Shown here piece by piece: positions 6,519 to 13,605 of a stretch of DNA of 38,587 nt; position 1 is the first letter of the stretch; every line of letters starts with the position of its first letter. The notes beneath the pieces are model-generated. The model worked only from the letters and a program-made list of their open reading frames with translations. It ran no database searches and was not told the DNA's origin. The translations under genes were made by a program, and so were the position numbers. This DNA comes from Clostridia bacterium. Its GTDB lineage: Bacteria > Bacillota > Clostridia > Christensenellales > Aristaeellaceae. The stretch covers positions 1 to 38,587 of the forward strand of contig JAFRNK010000008.1 in assembly GCA_017430225.1 (NCBI GenBank), in the 5' to 3' direction.

Positions 6519-6519
6519 C

Positions 6520-6548
6520 ATTGTAGACAACAACAAGAAAGTTGTCAA
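6520..6548 (-). promoter_or_regulatory. Leftward promoter of the early operon
   Basis: On the minus strand TTGACA (6543-6548), 17-bp spacer, TACAAT (6520-6525). It faces the rightward promoter with only one base between the two -10 boxes. A GACAAC/GTTGTC inverted repeat lies in the spacer and -35 zone and may be an operator. Confidence 0.75.
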
Positions 6549-6621
6549 CACGTATTCAATTAATGACGCAAGAAATCAACAAGTGTGTATTTATACAAAA
6601 ATGAAAGAGGAGATAAGCTAC

Positions 6622-7209
6622 ATGGAGAAAAAGAAAGTCAAGCCAGGCAGAATACCAGAATTTAAAAAGAGGTTCAATGAATTATCTGAAGCTTATGAAA
6701 ACCGAGCTGCTTTTGCAGACATGCTTGGACTATCCAGACAATCTGTAAACTTCTGGCTGAATGGCGATCGTACACCTGATGCAGAAAGCTTACGAATTAT
6801 TGCAAATAAGCTTCATGTTAGCATCGACTGGCTACTCGGAATCCCGGGAGCATTAAGGAATCCTGATCCAGATGTACAAGCTGCTGTTTCATATACTGGT
6901 CTATCTGAAAAAGCAATTGAGAATCTTCATTTTTTAACAAATCTGAATGATAGACGAGTCGTACCAGCTTTAAACTATGTAATGACTAATAACCTCCCGT
7001 ATCTGTTAGGAACATTAGCCATGATTTCAGATTATTGTGAAACTGTTGATAAGTATAAATCAGTTGAATTTGAGAAACTTGAAGAATTCAGAAACAGGGA
7101 AGATATAGATGGGAGTGTTATCTTGTCGCCATTCAACACAATTAGGTACTACAAGTTGGCAGCACAAGAAGCTTTTGCTAAATTAATTGAAAAAGAAGGT
7201 GATTCCTAA
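6622..7209 (+). CDS. CI-like phage repressor
   Basis: 195 residues from the ATG at 6622, preceded by AGAGGAG; an upstream in-frame ATG at 6601 overlaps that site. The N-terminal lambda-repressor HTH (FKKRFNELSEAYENRAAFADMLG, then LSRQSVNFWLNGDRTPDAES and LHVSIDWLLG) is clear over residues about 10-75. The C-terminal half is helical, with no S24 protease Ser/Lys motif visible, so induction by RecA-type autocleavage is not evident. An antirepressor would be needed instead, as in PICIs. It overlaps the integrase start as TAATG. Confidence 0.8.
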   Translation: MEKKKVKPGRIPEFKKRFNELSEAYENRAAFADMLGLSRQSVNFWLNGDRTPDAESLRIIANKLHVSIDWLLGIPGALRNPDPDVQAAVSYTGLSEKAIENLHFLTNLNDRRVVPALNYVMTNNLPYLLGTLAMISDYCETVDKYKSVEFEKLEEFRNREDIDGSVILSPFNTIRYYKLAAQEAFAKLIEKEGDS

Positions 7210-8393
7210 TGGCACGTGGACGCGCTGCTAATGGCTCCGGACTGCAACCTCGTAAGCGTGCTGACGGTCGGTGGGAAGTGCGGTTTTCAAGTGGCATAAA
7301 TCCTAAGACGGGCAAGGCAAAGCAAAAGTCCATCTATGGCAAAACCTCACAGGAAGTGGCAGAGAAGCTGAGGAAAGCCACGTCTGAGGTTGACTCCGGC
7401 GACTATCTTGATCCCACGAAAATGAAAGTCAGGGAATGGTTGAATACATGGAAAACCACCTATTGTCAATCTATTAAACATGCAACACTAATCCAGTATG
7501 AAGGGTATATCAAGAATTATCTGATACCTAATCTCGGCGGTGTAGCACTTAATAAGCTGACTCCCATGCTCGTGCAAGATATGCTTAATAAGCTGGCAAA
7601 ACCTGGAAAACAGGGAAAGAAAGCACTGGCATATAAAACAATCAAGAACATTCATGGCTGTTTATCCACCTCGCTAAAAAAGGCGGTTGAGCTGCACTAT
7701 CTGAAGAATAATCCGGCGACAGGGTGTAGCATACCACGGGGGAATAATGCAGCTGACACAAAGCAAGTCCATCCGTTTACGCCTGATGAAGTGCATGATT
7801 TTATGAAGTACGCTGACGAGAGTAAATACCATGCGATCTACTTCATGGCACTAAATACGGGAATGAGGTTGTCAGAAATCCTCGGTCTCAGATGGTCAAG
7901 GATCAACTTCAAAACGGGTAGGATCACGGTTGATGCACAGCTGCTGATCCCGCGCGAAAAAGGTGAAAACAGATCACTTGGTCAGACAAAGAACCGGAAA
8001 GCGCGCTCTTTCAAAGTTGCTGAACAAGTGACAAATGAATTGATGAATATCCGCAAGCTGCAACTTCAGGCACGTTTACAAGCTGGTTCGGCATGGAATA
8101 ACGACGATGATCTTGTTTTCACTAATGAAATTGGTGGTTCCATACCCCATAGCACGATTGAGAGCGATTTCCAGAGGTTGACAAAACGGTCTGGGATCAC
8201 GAACCATCGTTTTCATGATCTCCGGCATACGTTCGCAACAGAAGCACTCAGGCATGGAGCAGACGCAAAGACAATCTCAGAAGCACTCGGTCACTATTCA
8301 GTTGGATTTACGCTTGACGTATACGCGCATGTCTCTGAGGAAATGGCAGACAATTTCGCAGCACTCATGTCGACGATCATTTCCGAAAGATAA
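7209..8393 (+). CDS. int: Tyrosine-recombinase integrase
   Basis: 394 residues, full length for phage/ICE integrases. The order is an N-terminal arm-binding beta domain (about 1-60), a SAM-like core-binding domain (about 70-175) and a catalytic domain. Visible catalytic residues are R220 (NTGMRLSE), H336 and R339 (HDLRH), H362 (LGHYS) and nucleophile Y372 (LDVYAHV). It is translated by TAATG coupling to the repressor gene and ends 137 bp from attR. It should recombine the tRNA-Val 21-bp core. Confidence 0.95.
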   Translation: MARGRAANGSGLQPRKRADGRWEVRFSSGINPKTGKAKQKSIYGKTSQEVAEKLRKATSEVDSGDYLDPTKMKVREWLNTWKTTYCQSIKHATLIQYEGYIKNYLIPNLGGVALNKLTPMLVQDMLNKLAKPGKQGKKALAYKTIKNIHGCLSTSLKKAVELHYLKNNPATGCSIPRGNNAADTKQVHPFTPDEVHDFMKYADESKYHAIYFMALNTGMRLSEILGLRWSRINFKTGRITVDAQLLIPREKGENRSLGQTKNRKARSFKVAEQVTNELMNIRKLQLQARLQAGSAWNNDDDLVFTNEIGGSIPHSTIESDFQRLTKRSGITNHRFHDLRHTFATEALRHGADAKTISEALGHYSVGFTLDVYAHVSEEMADNFAALMSTIISER

Positions 8394-8405
8394 TAATAAC
8401 AAAAG

Positions 8406-8439
8406 CGGTTGGAGGGACATCCCCCCAACCGTCTTTTTT
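8406..8439 (+). terminator. Terminator of the repressor-integrase operon
   Basis: CGGTTGG (8406-8412) pairs with CCAACCG (8425-8431), with inner GGG/CCC, followed by TCTTTTTT. It lies just downstream of the integrase stop. Confidence 0.85.
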
Positions 8440-8444
8440 AGTTG

Positions 8445-8467
8445 AATTGTGGTCAAAATTGTGGTCA
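8445..8467. repeat. Arm-type repeats AATTGTGGTCA, right cluster (2 copies)
   Basis: Copies start at 8445 and 8457, with a partial AAGTGGTC directly after. They match the three left-end copies at 450-482. Candidate integrase arm sites. Confidence 0.6.
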
Positions 8468-8497
8468 AGTGGTCTTTTTTTGCCCTTCAAAAACGAA

Positions 8498-8525
8498 GAA
8501 AGTCTCTGATTTCACAGAGACTTTC
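8498..8525 (-). terminator. tRNA-Val terminator supplied by the element
   Basis: An 11-bp perfect stem (GAAAGTCTCTG with CAGAGACTTTC) is followed on the minus strand by TTCGTTTTTG. It lies 7 bp past the tRNA 3' end and inside the element, so it replaces the original terminator now found at 289-319. Confidence 0.8.
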
Positions 8526-8530
8526 GCCGA

Positions 8531-8551
8531 GTGGTCGCAACAGGACTCGAA
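8531..8551. repeat. attR core within tRNA-Val
   Basis: 21-bp copy of 324-344 formed by the tRNA 3' acceptor and T-arm. The tRNA remains intact because the element carries this stretch. Confidence 0.9.
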
Positions 8552-8604
8552 CCTGTGACCCCATCGATGTGAACGATGTGCTCTACCAACTGAGCCATGC
8601 GACC
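8532..8604 (-). tRNA. tRNA-Val (anticodon CAC)
   Basis: 73 nt without encoded CCA. The acceptor stem is GGTCGCA/TGCGACC, the D-stem GCTC/GAGC and the anticodon stem CATCG/CGATG with loop TTCACAT, giving anticodon CAC (reads GTG). The T-arm is ACAGG-TTCGAGT-CCTGT. The discriminator base is A. Its 3' part is the attachment site of the element to the left. Confidence 0.95.
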
Positions 8605-8646
8605 TTATCTATCCATACGGCTTTCCGGAAAAGGTACCAGTAGGTA

Positions 8647-8668
8647 CTACCAACTGAGCCATGCGACC
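8647..8668 (-). pseudogene. tRNA-Val 5' fragment
   Basis: 22 nt identical to the first 22 nt of tRNA-Val (8583-8604), in the same orientation and 64 bp upstream of it. After this point the sequence becomes a GGTACC-rich stretch, not a tRNA. It is probably a remnant of a former tandem tRNA copy. Confidence 0.75.
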
Positions 8669-8672
8669 ATAT

Positions 8673-8846
8673 ATGTTATCCGATTTCTGGGCTTGGCGGC
8701 CCGTGTCACATCCACGGACACCCATCGCATCGGTTGAGCGACAGTGTTTCGGGGTTTGAGCCCCGGAATAACATGCTACTCTATGTGATCCGGATTTCTG
8801 GGCTTGCGGTCCGTGCCATGTCCACGGGCACCCATCGCACCGGTTT
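8673..8846 (-). ncRNA. tRNA-Val leader with two foldable repeats
   Basis: Two units of about 63 nt (8673-8735 and 8783-8846) are about 85% identical. Each can fold as an outer CCGR/YCGG helix, a TGGG/CCCA helix and an inner GTGYC/GRCAC helix. Two positions change in a compensatory way: A8683-T8730 becomes G8793-C8840, and T8706-A8718 becomes C8816-G8828. Both lie between the leftward promoter at 8876-8904 and the tRNA, so they should be transcribed as its leader. The linker holds a GGGG/CCCC hairpin. Alternatively they are spacer repeats of a decayed tRNA array. Confidence 0.55.
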
Positions 8847-8875
8847 CGCGGGCGGCTTTTTTCAACCGCCGAAAT

Positions 8876-8904
8876 ACTTTATCACACTTCCGGAGGAATG
8901 TCAA
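8876..8904 (-). promoter_or_regulatory. Promoter of tRNA-Val
   Basis: On the minus strand TTGACA (8899-8904), 17-bp spacer, TAAAGT (8876-8881). Predicted start near 8869, at the foot of a GGCGG/CCGCC hairpin (8851-8870), roughly 265 nt ahead of the tRNA. Confidence 0.7.
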
Positions 8905-8992
8905 TACTAAATTTGGGGATTTTTGGAAAAACGGAGAAAATTTTTAGCGTCGGAAGGAAGCATTGAAGTCGCCGCCGGATCATGATCCACGG

Positions 8993-9021
8993 TTGTGCGG
9001 AGGGGAGCTTTGTGCTATACT
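8993..9021 (+). promoter_or_regulatory. Promoter of the dipeptidase gene
   Basis: TTGTGC (8993-8998), 17 bp, TATACT (9016-9021), about 60 bp ahead of the start codon. Confidence 0.55.
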
Positions 9022-9079
9022 GATTCCCGCTTCAATCAAGCACATCGGTGCATTTTGATAGGAAGAAGGAGAGATGAAG

Positions 9080-10540
9080 ATGGCCTGCACAACAGTATTG
9101 GTGGGGAAAAAAGCGAGCAATGACGGCTCGACCATGATCGCGCGGACGGATGACGGGCACTTCGACGTCAAAAAGCTCATCGTCGTCACGCCGGACAAAC
9201 AGCCGAAAAAGTATAAGAGCGTGATCTCCCACGTGGAGGTGGAGCTGCTGGAGAAGCCGCTGCGCTATACTGCCTGCCCCAACGTGGACAGGAAGGGGGG
9301 CATCTGGGCTGCTACCGGGATGAACGAGGCCAACGTGGGTATGACGGCTACGGAAACCATCACCAGCAATCCCCGGGTGCTCGCGGCAGACCCGCTGGTG
9401 GAACTGAAGAAAGCCCACGGGCGGGAAAAGGAAGTCCCCGGCGGCATCGGCGAGGAGGATATCGTCGTACTGGTGCTGCCCTATATCCGCAGTGCCCGCG
9501 AGGGCGTTCTGCGCCTAGGCGCGCTTCTGGAGCGCTATGGCACGTATGAGTCCAACGGCATCGCCTTCAACGACGAGAACGAGATCTGGTGGATGGAGAC
9601 CATCGGCGGCCATCACTGGATGGCGAAGCGGGTGCCGGACGAGGTCTGCGTGATGATGCCCAACCAGTTCGGTATGGACTGCTTCGACCTGAAGGACGCT
9701 TTCGGCGCGCAGGAAGCGCATCTCTGCTCTTCGAACCTTCGGGAGTTCATCGCGGACAATTTCCTGGATCTGAATCAGGACGGCAAATTCAATCCCCGGA
9801 ATATATTCGGCTCCCACACGGATATGGATCACATCTACAATACGCCGCGGGCGTGGTTCATGGGCCGGTATCTGGCGCCCAGGACTTTCCGCTGGGAGGG
9901 GCCCAACCCGGATTTCACGCCTGAAAGCGACGATCTGCCCTGGGCGCTGCGTCCGGAACGGAAACTCACGGTGGAGGACGTCAAGTACCTGCTGTCCGCC
10001 CATTACCAGGGCACGCCCTATAACCCGTATACCAGCCAGGATACCGGCAAACGCGGGATGTACCGTTCCATCGGCATCAACCGCACCGGCGTTACCGCGA
10101 TCTGCCAGGTGCGCGGATACGCGCCGGAAGCTGTTAAGGCGCTGGAGTGGGTCTGCTTCGGCTCCACCACTTTCTCCGCCATGCTGCCGGTGTATCCGAA
10201 CGTCGAGCGCATGCCCGGGTATCTGAGCGACGTGGCCCCGGAGACGTCCACGGAGAATTTCTACTGGTGCAGCCGCCTGATCGGAGCCCTGGCGGACCCG
10301 ATTTACGCTTCTGGTATACAGACGGTAGAGCGCTACCAGAACGCGATGGCCGTGGAAGGACGGCGAATCGTGCGCGAATATGACCAAAAGATCACCGAAA
10401 CCGGTGACGCGAAGCTGATGGCCGAGGCCAACGGCAAGCTGGCCGCCATGGCAAAAGAAAAGACCGCCTCCGTCCTCACCGACCTGGTGCTGGAGGCGAG
10501 CAAGCACATGAAGAACGGCTTTAACTTGGCGGATAATTAA
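9080..10540 (+). CDS. C69-family dipeptidase
   Basis: 486 residues. The ATG at 9080 is preferred over 9074 because GGAG (9068-9071) is eight bases from the former and only two from the latter. The product then begins MACTTVLVGKKAS; Cys3 is the N-terminal nucleophile that peptidase family C69 (PepD-like Ntn hydrolases) exposes on maturation. DGSTMIARTDD (about 14-24) and GIWAATGMNEANVGM support the family. There is no signal peptide, so it should act on dipeptides in the cytoplasm. Monocistronic, with its own promoter and terminator. Confidence 0.9.
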   Translation: MACTTVLVGKKASNDGSTMIARTDDGHFDVKKLIVVTPDKQPKKYKSVISHVEVELLEKPLRYTACPNVDRKGGIWAATGMNEANVGMTATETITSNPRVLAADPLVELKKAHGREKEVPGGIGEEDIVVLVLPYIRSAREGVLRLGALLERYGTYESNGIAFNDENEIWWMETIGGHHWMAKRVPDEVCVMMPNQFGMDCFDLKDAFGAQEAHLCSSNLREFIADNFLDLNQDGKFNPRNIFGSHTDMDHIYNTPRAWFMGRYLAPRTFRWEGPNPDFTPESDDLPWALRPERKLTVEDVKYLLSAHYQGTPYNPYTSQDTGKRGMYRSIGINRTGVTAICQVRGYAPEAVKALEWVCFGSTTFSAMLPVYPNVERMPGYLSDVAPETSTENFYWCSRLIGALADPIYASGIQTVERYQNAMAVEGRRIVREYDQKITETGDAKLMAEANGKLAAMAKEKTASVLTDLVLEASKHMKNGFNLADN

Positions 10541-10547
10541 TTCAAAT

Positions 10548-10580
10548 CCCCCGGAAAATATCCGGGGGAATCAAATTTTT
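10548..10580 (+). terminator. Terminator after the dipeptidase gene
   Basis: CCCCCGGA (10548-10555) pairs with TCCGGGGG (10561-10568), followed at a short distance by TTTTT (10576-10580). It lies between convergent genes and may also serve the leftward mnmM-rluB pair. Confidence 0.75.
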
Positions 10581-10589
10581 ATGGGGTTA

Positions 10590-11174
10590 TTATTTTGCAG
10601 AGCTGATCTGCTTTTCCGCTGCGAAGCACACTGGCGCGCCGGGACCGGCGTTCACGAAACGGTGCTCGAGGATGTTGAAGGCCTGGGGCGGGACGGAAGC
10701 GAACAGCTCCCGCAGGGCGTCCAGTTCGCGCTGGCCTTCCGCGTGGCCCGGATAGCAGCAGACCAGCAGCATGCCGCCGGGGGAAAGCAGTTCCATGGCC
10801 GCCTGTACCGCTGCCAGCGTGGAATCGAGCAGGGTGGTGACCTGCTTGTCTCCGCCGGGCAGGAATCCGAGATTGAAGACGATGAGTTTCGGCGGGCGAT
10901 CCACATGGGCAGCCATATTCGCGTGGCTGTCCCGGATCAGGGTCACACGGCCGCTGAGGCCCGCGTCGGTGAGGCGCCTCCGGGTGCTTTCCACCGCCTG
11001 CTCCTGGATGTCGAAGGCGAATACATGCCCTTCGGGGCCGACGAGGTTTGCCAGGCGCTCGGTGTCGTGGCCGTTGCCCATGGTCGCGTCGACAGCGGTG
11101 TCTCCGGGGCGGAGCACCTGCGCCATATACTGCGCCGCCAGCCAGCGCGCGGAGCGCAGGATCAGCTCAGACAT
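10590..11174 (-). CDS. mnmM: MnmM/YtqB-type tRNA methyltransferase
   Basis: 194 residues, the usual length. VDATMGNGHDTERLA (about 28-42) is the SAM-binding motif I, AFDIQ (about 53-57) motif II and FNLGFLPGGDK (about 100-110) the family signature. The YtqB/MnmM family makes the final methylation of mnm5-type wobble uridines at position 34 of tRNAs. Its ATG overlaps the stop of the pseudouridine synthase gene by 8 bp, so both are one leftward operon of RNA-modification genes. Confidence 0.85.
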   Translation of the reverse strand: MSELILRSARWLAAQYMAQVLRPGDTAVDATMGNGHDTERLANLVGPEGHVFAFDIQEQAVESTRRRLTDAGLSGRVTLIRDSHANMAAHVDRPPKLIVFNLGFLPGGDKQVTTLLDSTLAAVQAAMELLSPGGMLLVCCYPGHAEGQRELDALRELFASVPPQAFNILEHRFVNAGPGAPVCFAAEKQISSAK

Positions 11175-11877
11175 CGAGTTCCCTCAGCTTCTCGATTTCT
11201 TCGGGCGTCAGGTCGCGCCACTCGCCGCGCTTCAGTTCGCCCAGCGTCAGCGGACCGAGCCCAACGCGCTTGAGCGCCAGCACCTGAAGGCCGACGGCCT
11301 CGAACATGCGGCGGACCTGGCGGTTGCGGCCTTCGTGGATGGTGACGGTGACATAGCAGTAATCCGCCTCCTGTTTGGTGAGACGGACCCGGGCGGGGGA
11401 GGTCTTGCGCTCGTCCAGCACAACGCCGCCGCTCAGCGTCTTCAGCTGCTCACGGGTCACTGTGCCGCCCACACGGGCTACGTAGGTCTTGTCCACCTCG
11501 TTGCGCGGATGCAGCAGGCGGTTGGTCAGCTCGCCGTCGTTGGTCAGCAGCAGCAGACCCTCGCTGTCGTAGTCCAGGCGCCCCACCGGATAGAGCCGGA
11601 CGCGCAGGTGTGCAAAGTGGTCCAGCACGGTTTTGCGGCCTTCGGGATCGGAAGCCGTAGTGACTTCGCCCGCGGGCTTGTGATACATGATATAGCGTTT
11701 GACGCTCTCCAGGCGCACCGCTTTGCCGTCCACGGTGACGCGGTCGCCCTCTTCCACCTGCGTGCCCATCTCCGTGACGGTTTTGCCGTTGACCGTGACG
11801 CGGCCCGCGCGGATCATGTCTTCAGCGTGCCTTCTGCTGGCGACGCCGCAATCTGCCAGATATTTCTGCAGCCTCAA
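11167..11877 (-). CDS. rluB: RluB/RsuA-family rRNA pseudouridine synthase
   Basis: 236 residues from TTG at 11877, chosen because a perfect AGGAGG lies eight bases upstream; a GTG at 11904 lies upstream of that site. An S4 RNA-binding domain (RLQKYLADCGVASRRHAED) is followed by the catalytic domain with VGRLDYDSEGLLLLTNDG (catalytic Asp in GRLD) and the C-terminal EGRNRQVRRMFEAVG. It modifies 23S rRNA near the peptidyl-transferase centre in characterised relatives. It is divergent from cmk, the usual clostridial neighbourhood. Confidence 0.9.
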   Translation of the reverse strand: MRLQKYLADCGVASRRHAEDMIRAGRVTVNGKTVTEMGTQVEEGDRVTVDGKAVRLESVKRYIMYHKPAGEVTTASDPEGRKTVLDHFAHLRVRLYPVGRLDYDSEGLLLLTNDGELTNRLLHPRNEVDKTYVARVGGTVTREQLKTLSGGVVLDERKTSPARVRLTKQEADYCYVTVTIHEGRNRQVRRMFEAVGLQVLALKRVGLGPLTLGELKRGEWRDLTPEEIEKLRELDV

Positions 11878-11936
11878 TTTCCTTCCCTCCTGAATGCCGA
11901 TCACATGCCCGGCATTGGTGCCGGGGTATCATTCAA

Positions 11937-11965
11937 ATTATACCATGATTGGCATAAAAGCGCAA
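11937..11965 (-). promoter_or_regulatory. Promoter of rluB-mnmM
   Basis: On the minus strand TTGCGC (11960-11965), 17 bp, TATAAT (11937-11942). A CCCGGC/GCCGGG hairpin (11909-11926) sits in the short leader. Confidence 0.55.
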
Positions 11966-11969
11966 ACAG

Positions 11970-11998
11970 TTGTGTAAGCGGACGTTTCGTGGTATAAT
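11970..11998 (+). promoter_or_regulatory. Promoter of cmk-plsC
   Basis: TTGTGT (11970-11975), 17 bp, TATAAT (11993-11998). Divergent from and close to the rluB promoter. Confidence 0.65.
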
Positions 11999-12073
11999 AC
12001 TTCCAATGTCGTGCAGAATACGGTGTGAATGGCCTGCGCATGACAAAAACGAGTGTAATGAAAGGAATCGACT

Positions 12074-12790
12074 ATGTCTTCCGAAAACATATCCCGGAAT
12101 GTCCGCCCGCTGCTGATCGCCATCGACGGCCCAGTAGGCGCGGGAAAATCTACGATCAGCGATGAGGTCGCCAAACGTCTGGGCATCCTGCACCTGGATA
12201 CCGGCGCGATGTACCGGGCGGCGGGCCTGTATGTGCTGCGGCAGGGGCTGAACCCGCATGACGAAGCCGCCGCGACGGAAGCGGTCGCTCAAGCGGACGT
12301 CAGCGTGCGCTATCAGGACGGCGCCCAGCGGACGCTGCTCGACGGCGAGGACGTGACCGGGCTGATCCGTACCCCCGAGGTCGCCGCCGCCGCCAGCGCA
12401 GTCTCGAAGCACCCAGGCGTGCGCGCGCAGCTGGTCCGGGCCCAGCGTGCCTTGGCGGAATCGACGCCGATGCTGATGGACGGCCGGGATATCGGCACTG
12501 TGGTGCTGAAGGACGCGCCGGTCAAGGTTTACCTGACCGCATCCCCGGAAGCGCGCGCCGAACGCCGCCTCAAGCAGTACAGGGAGCAGGGGGAGGAGCA
12601 TACCTTTGAAGAGGTCCTGGAAGCAGTCAACGCCCGGGACTACCAGGATATGCACCGCGAGGCCGATCCGCTTCGGCAGGCTGAAGACGCGACCGTCGTG
12701 GACAGCTCGGACCTGAGCTTCGAGGAAACTGTCGAGGCCATCCTCGGCCTGGTCAGGGCCGCGATGGCGAAGGAGGCGCTCCATGTCTGA
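12074..12790 (+). CDS. cmk: Cytidylate kinase
   Basis: 238 residues. A P-loop GPVGAGKST (19-27), LDTGAMYRA (about 41-49) and MDGRDIGTVV (about 134-143) identify bacterial CMP/dCMP kinase, which phosphorylates CMP with ATP. AAAGGA precedes the ATG. The gene overlaps plsC by 8 bp (ATGTCTGA). The rluB-cmk-plsC neighbourhood is conserved in clostridia. Confidence 0.95.
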   Translation: MSSENISRNVRPLLIAIDGPVGAGKSTISDEVAKRLGILHLDTGAMYRAAGLYVLRQGLNPHDEAAATEAVAQADVSVRYQDGAQRTLLDGEDVTGLIRTPEVAAAASAVSKHPGVRAQLVRAQRALAESTPMLMDGRDIGTVVLKDAPVKVYLTASPEARAERRLKQYREQGEEHTFEEVLEAVNARDYQDMHREADPLRQAEDATVVDSSDLSFEETVEAILGLVRAAMAKEALHV

Positions 12791-13424
12791 GGAAAAGGTA
12801 CCTGCCCCGGAGAAGCGCACCTTCTGGTTTACCATGGCGCGGGGCCTGACGTGGTTCCTGGGCCACACGTTCTTCCCGGTGCGCTACACCGGGCGTGAAT
12901 ACACCGGTCTCGACGCGCCGTTCATTCTGGTTTCGAACCATAAACACTGGCTCGATCCGTTGGTCGTCGGCAACGGGATCAAGCGCTACGAGGTCCGTTT
13001 CCTGGGCAAGAAAGAGCTGGTCAAGACCAAGGTTGGCGCATGGCTGATGGAAAAGCTGCACATGATCGTGGTAGACCGGCACAACAGCGACCTGAAAGCG
13101 ATGCGCGACTGTGTGAATGTGATCCGCCAGGGCCATGTGCTGGGCATCTTTCCGGAAGGCACGCGCTGCAAGGAGACGACCCTCGAACACATGGAAAACG
13201 GCTGCGCTTTCATCGCCCTGCGGGCGAAAGTGCCGCTGCTGCCGGTGCTGATCGACAAACCTTGCAAGCTGTTCCGCCTGACGAAAGTCACCTATGGCCC
13301 GGCGGTCGATATTTCCGATCTCGTCGCCGAGGGGATCTCCAACGAAACGGCGGAGAAGCTGAATGAACGGATCCGCACAGCCATCCTTTCGCTGGCCGAT
13401 GGTGGCGATGACGGAAAGAAATGA
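12783..13424 (+). CDS. plsC: 1-acyl-glycerol-3-phosphate acyltransferase
   Basis: 213 residues with the acyltransferase HX4D motif NHKHWLD (H53, D58) and FPEGTR (123-128), typical of the PlsC family that makes phosphatidic acid at the cytoplasmic membrane face. AAGGAGG is embedded in the end of cmk, so translation is coupled. The N-terminus has one hydrophobic segment (TMARGLTWFLGHTFF). Confidence 0.93.
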   Translation: MSEEKVPAPEKRTFWFTMARGLTWFLGHTFFPVRYTGREYTGLDAPFILVSNHKHWLDPLVVGNGIKRYEVRFLGKKELVKTKVGAWLMEKLHMIVVDRHNSDLKAMRDCVNVIRQGHVLGIFPEGTRCKETTLEHMENGCAFIALRAKVPLLPVLIDKPCKLFRLTKVTYGPAVDISDLVAEGISNETAEKLNERIRTAILSLADGGDDGKK

Positions 13425-13483
13425 CGGGAAAACAGCCAAAAAAGTGGGGCCAAATTCCCATCGAAATGGCAAAAAGAAGGATT

Positions 13484-13512
13484 TTTACACTTTTCGAAGA
13501 ATATCCTATCTG
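13484..13512 (+). promoter_or_regulatory. Possible promoter of the mreB-like gene
   Basis: TTTACA (13484-13489), 17 bp, TATCTG (13507-13512), about 100 bp upstream of the start. The -10 match is weak. Confidence 0.35.
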
Positions 13513-13605
13513 AAATGCTCTGTGACAGGACTGTCCGGTGGCGCAGCCGGCGGTTCGGGAGCGTGGAAAAACTGCCTTCAACAGGCGTGACAAAGGAGTC
13601 GTTTC

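Larger units (their letters stand above)
324..8551. mobile_element. PICI-like integrative element in tRNA-Val
   Basis: Boundaries are a perfect 21-bp direct repeat at 324-344 and 8531-8551 that duplicates the 3' end of tRNA-Val. The integrase gene abuts the right end. From right to left the gene order is: integrase and CI-like repressor (rightward); then leftward Cro-like, excisionase-like, DnaD-type replication protein, Hjc-like nuclease, DUF5681-like, RecE/PD-(D/E)XK nuclease, two small phage proteins and a terminase-small-subunit-like protein; then two RNA genes and cargo. No structural, portal, large-terminase or lysis genes are present. This layout and size match phage-inducible chromosomal islands. 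A decayed prophage is the alternative. Confidence 0.8.

Noticed and set aside
8738-8780. Second tRNA in the linker between the leader repeats
   Set aside because: Only a GGGG/CCCC hairpin is present; no acceptor, D or anticodon arms can be formed.
9515-10507. 330-aa open frame on the minus strand across the dipeptidase gene
   Set aside because: Shadow of the C69 frame in GC-rich DNA: low-complexity His/Arg/Val-rich product, no ribosome site, no family resemblance.
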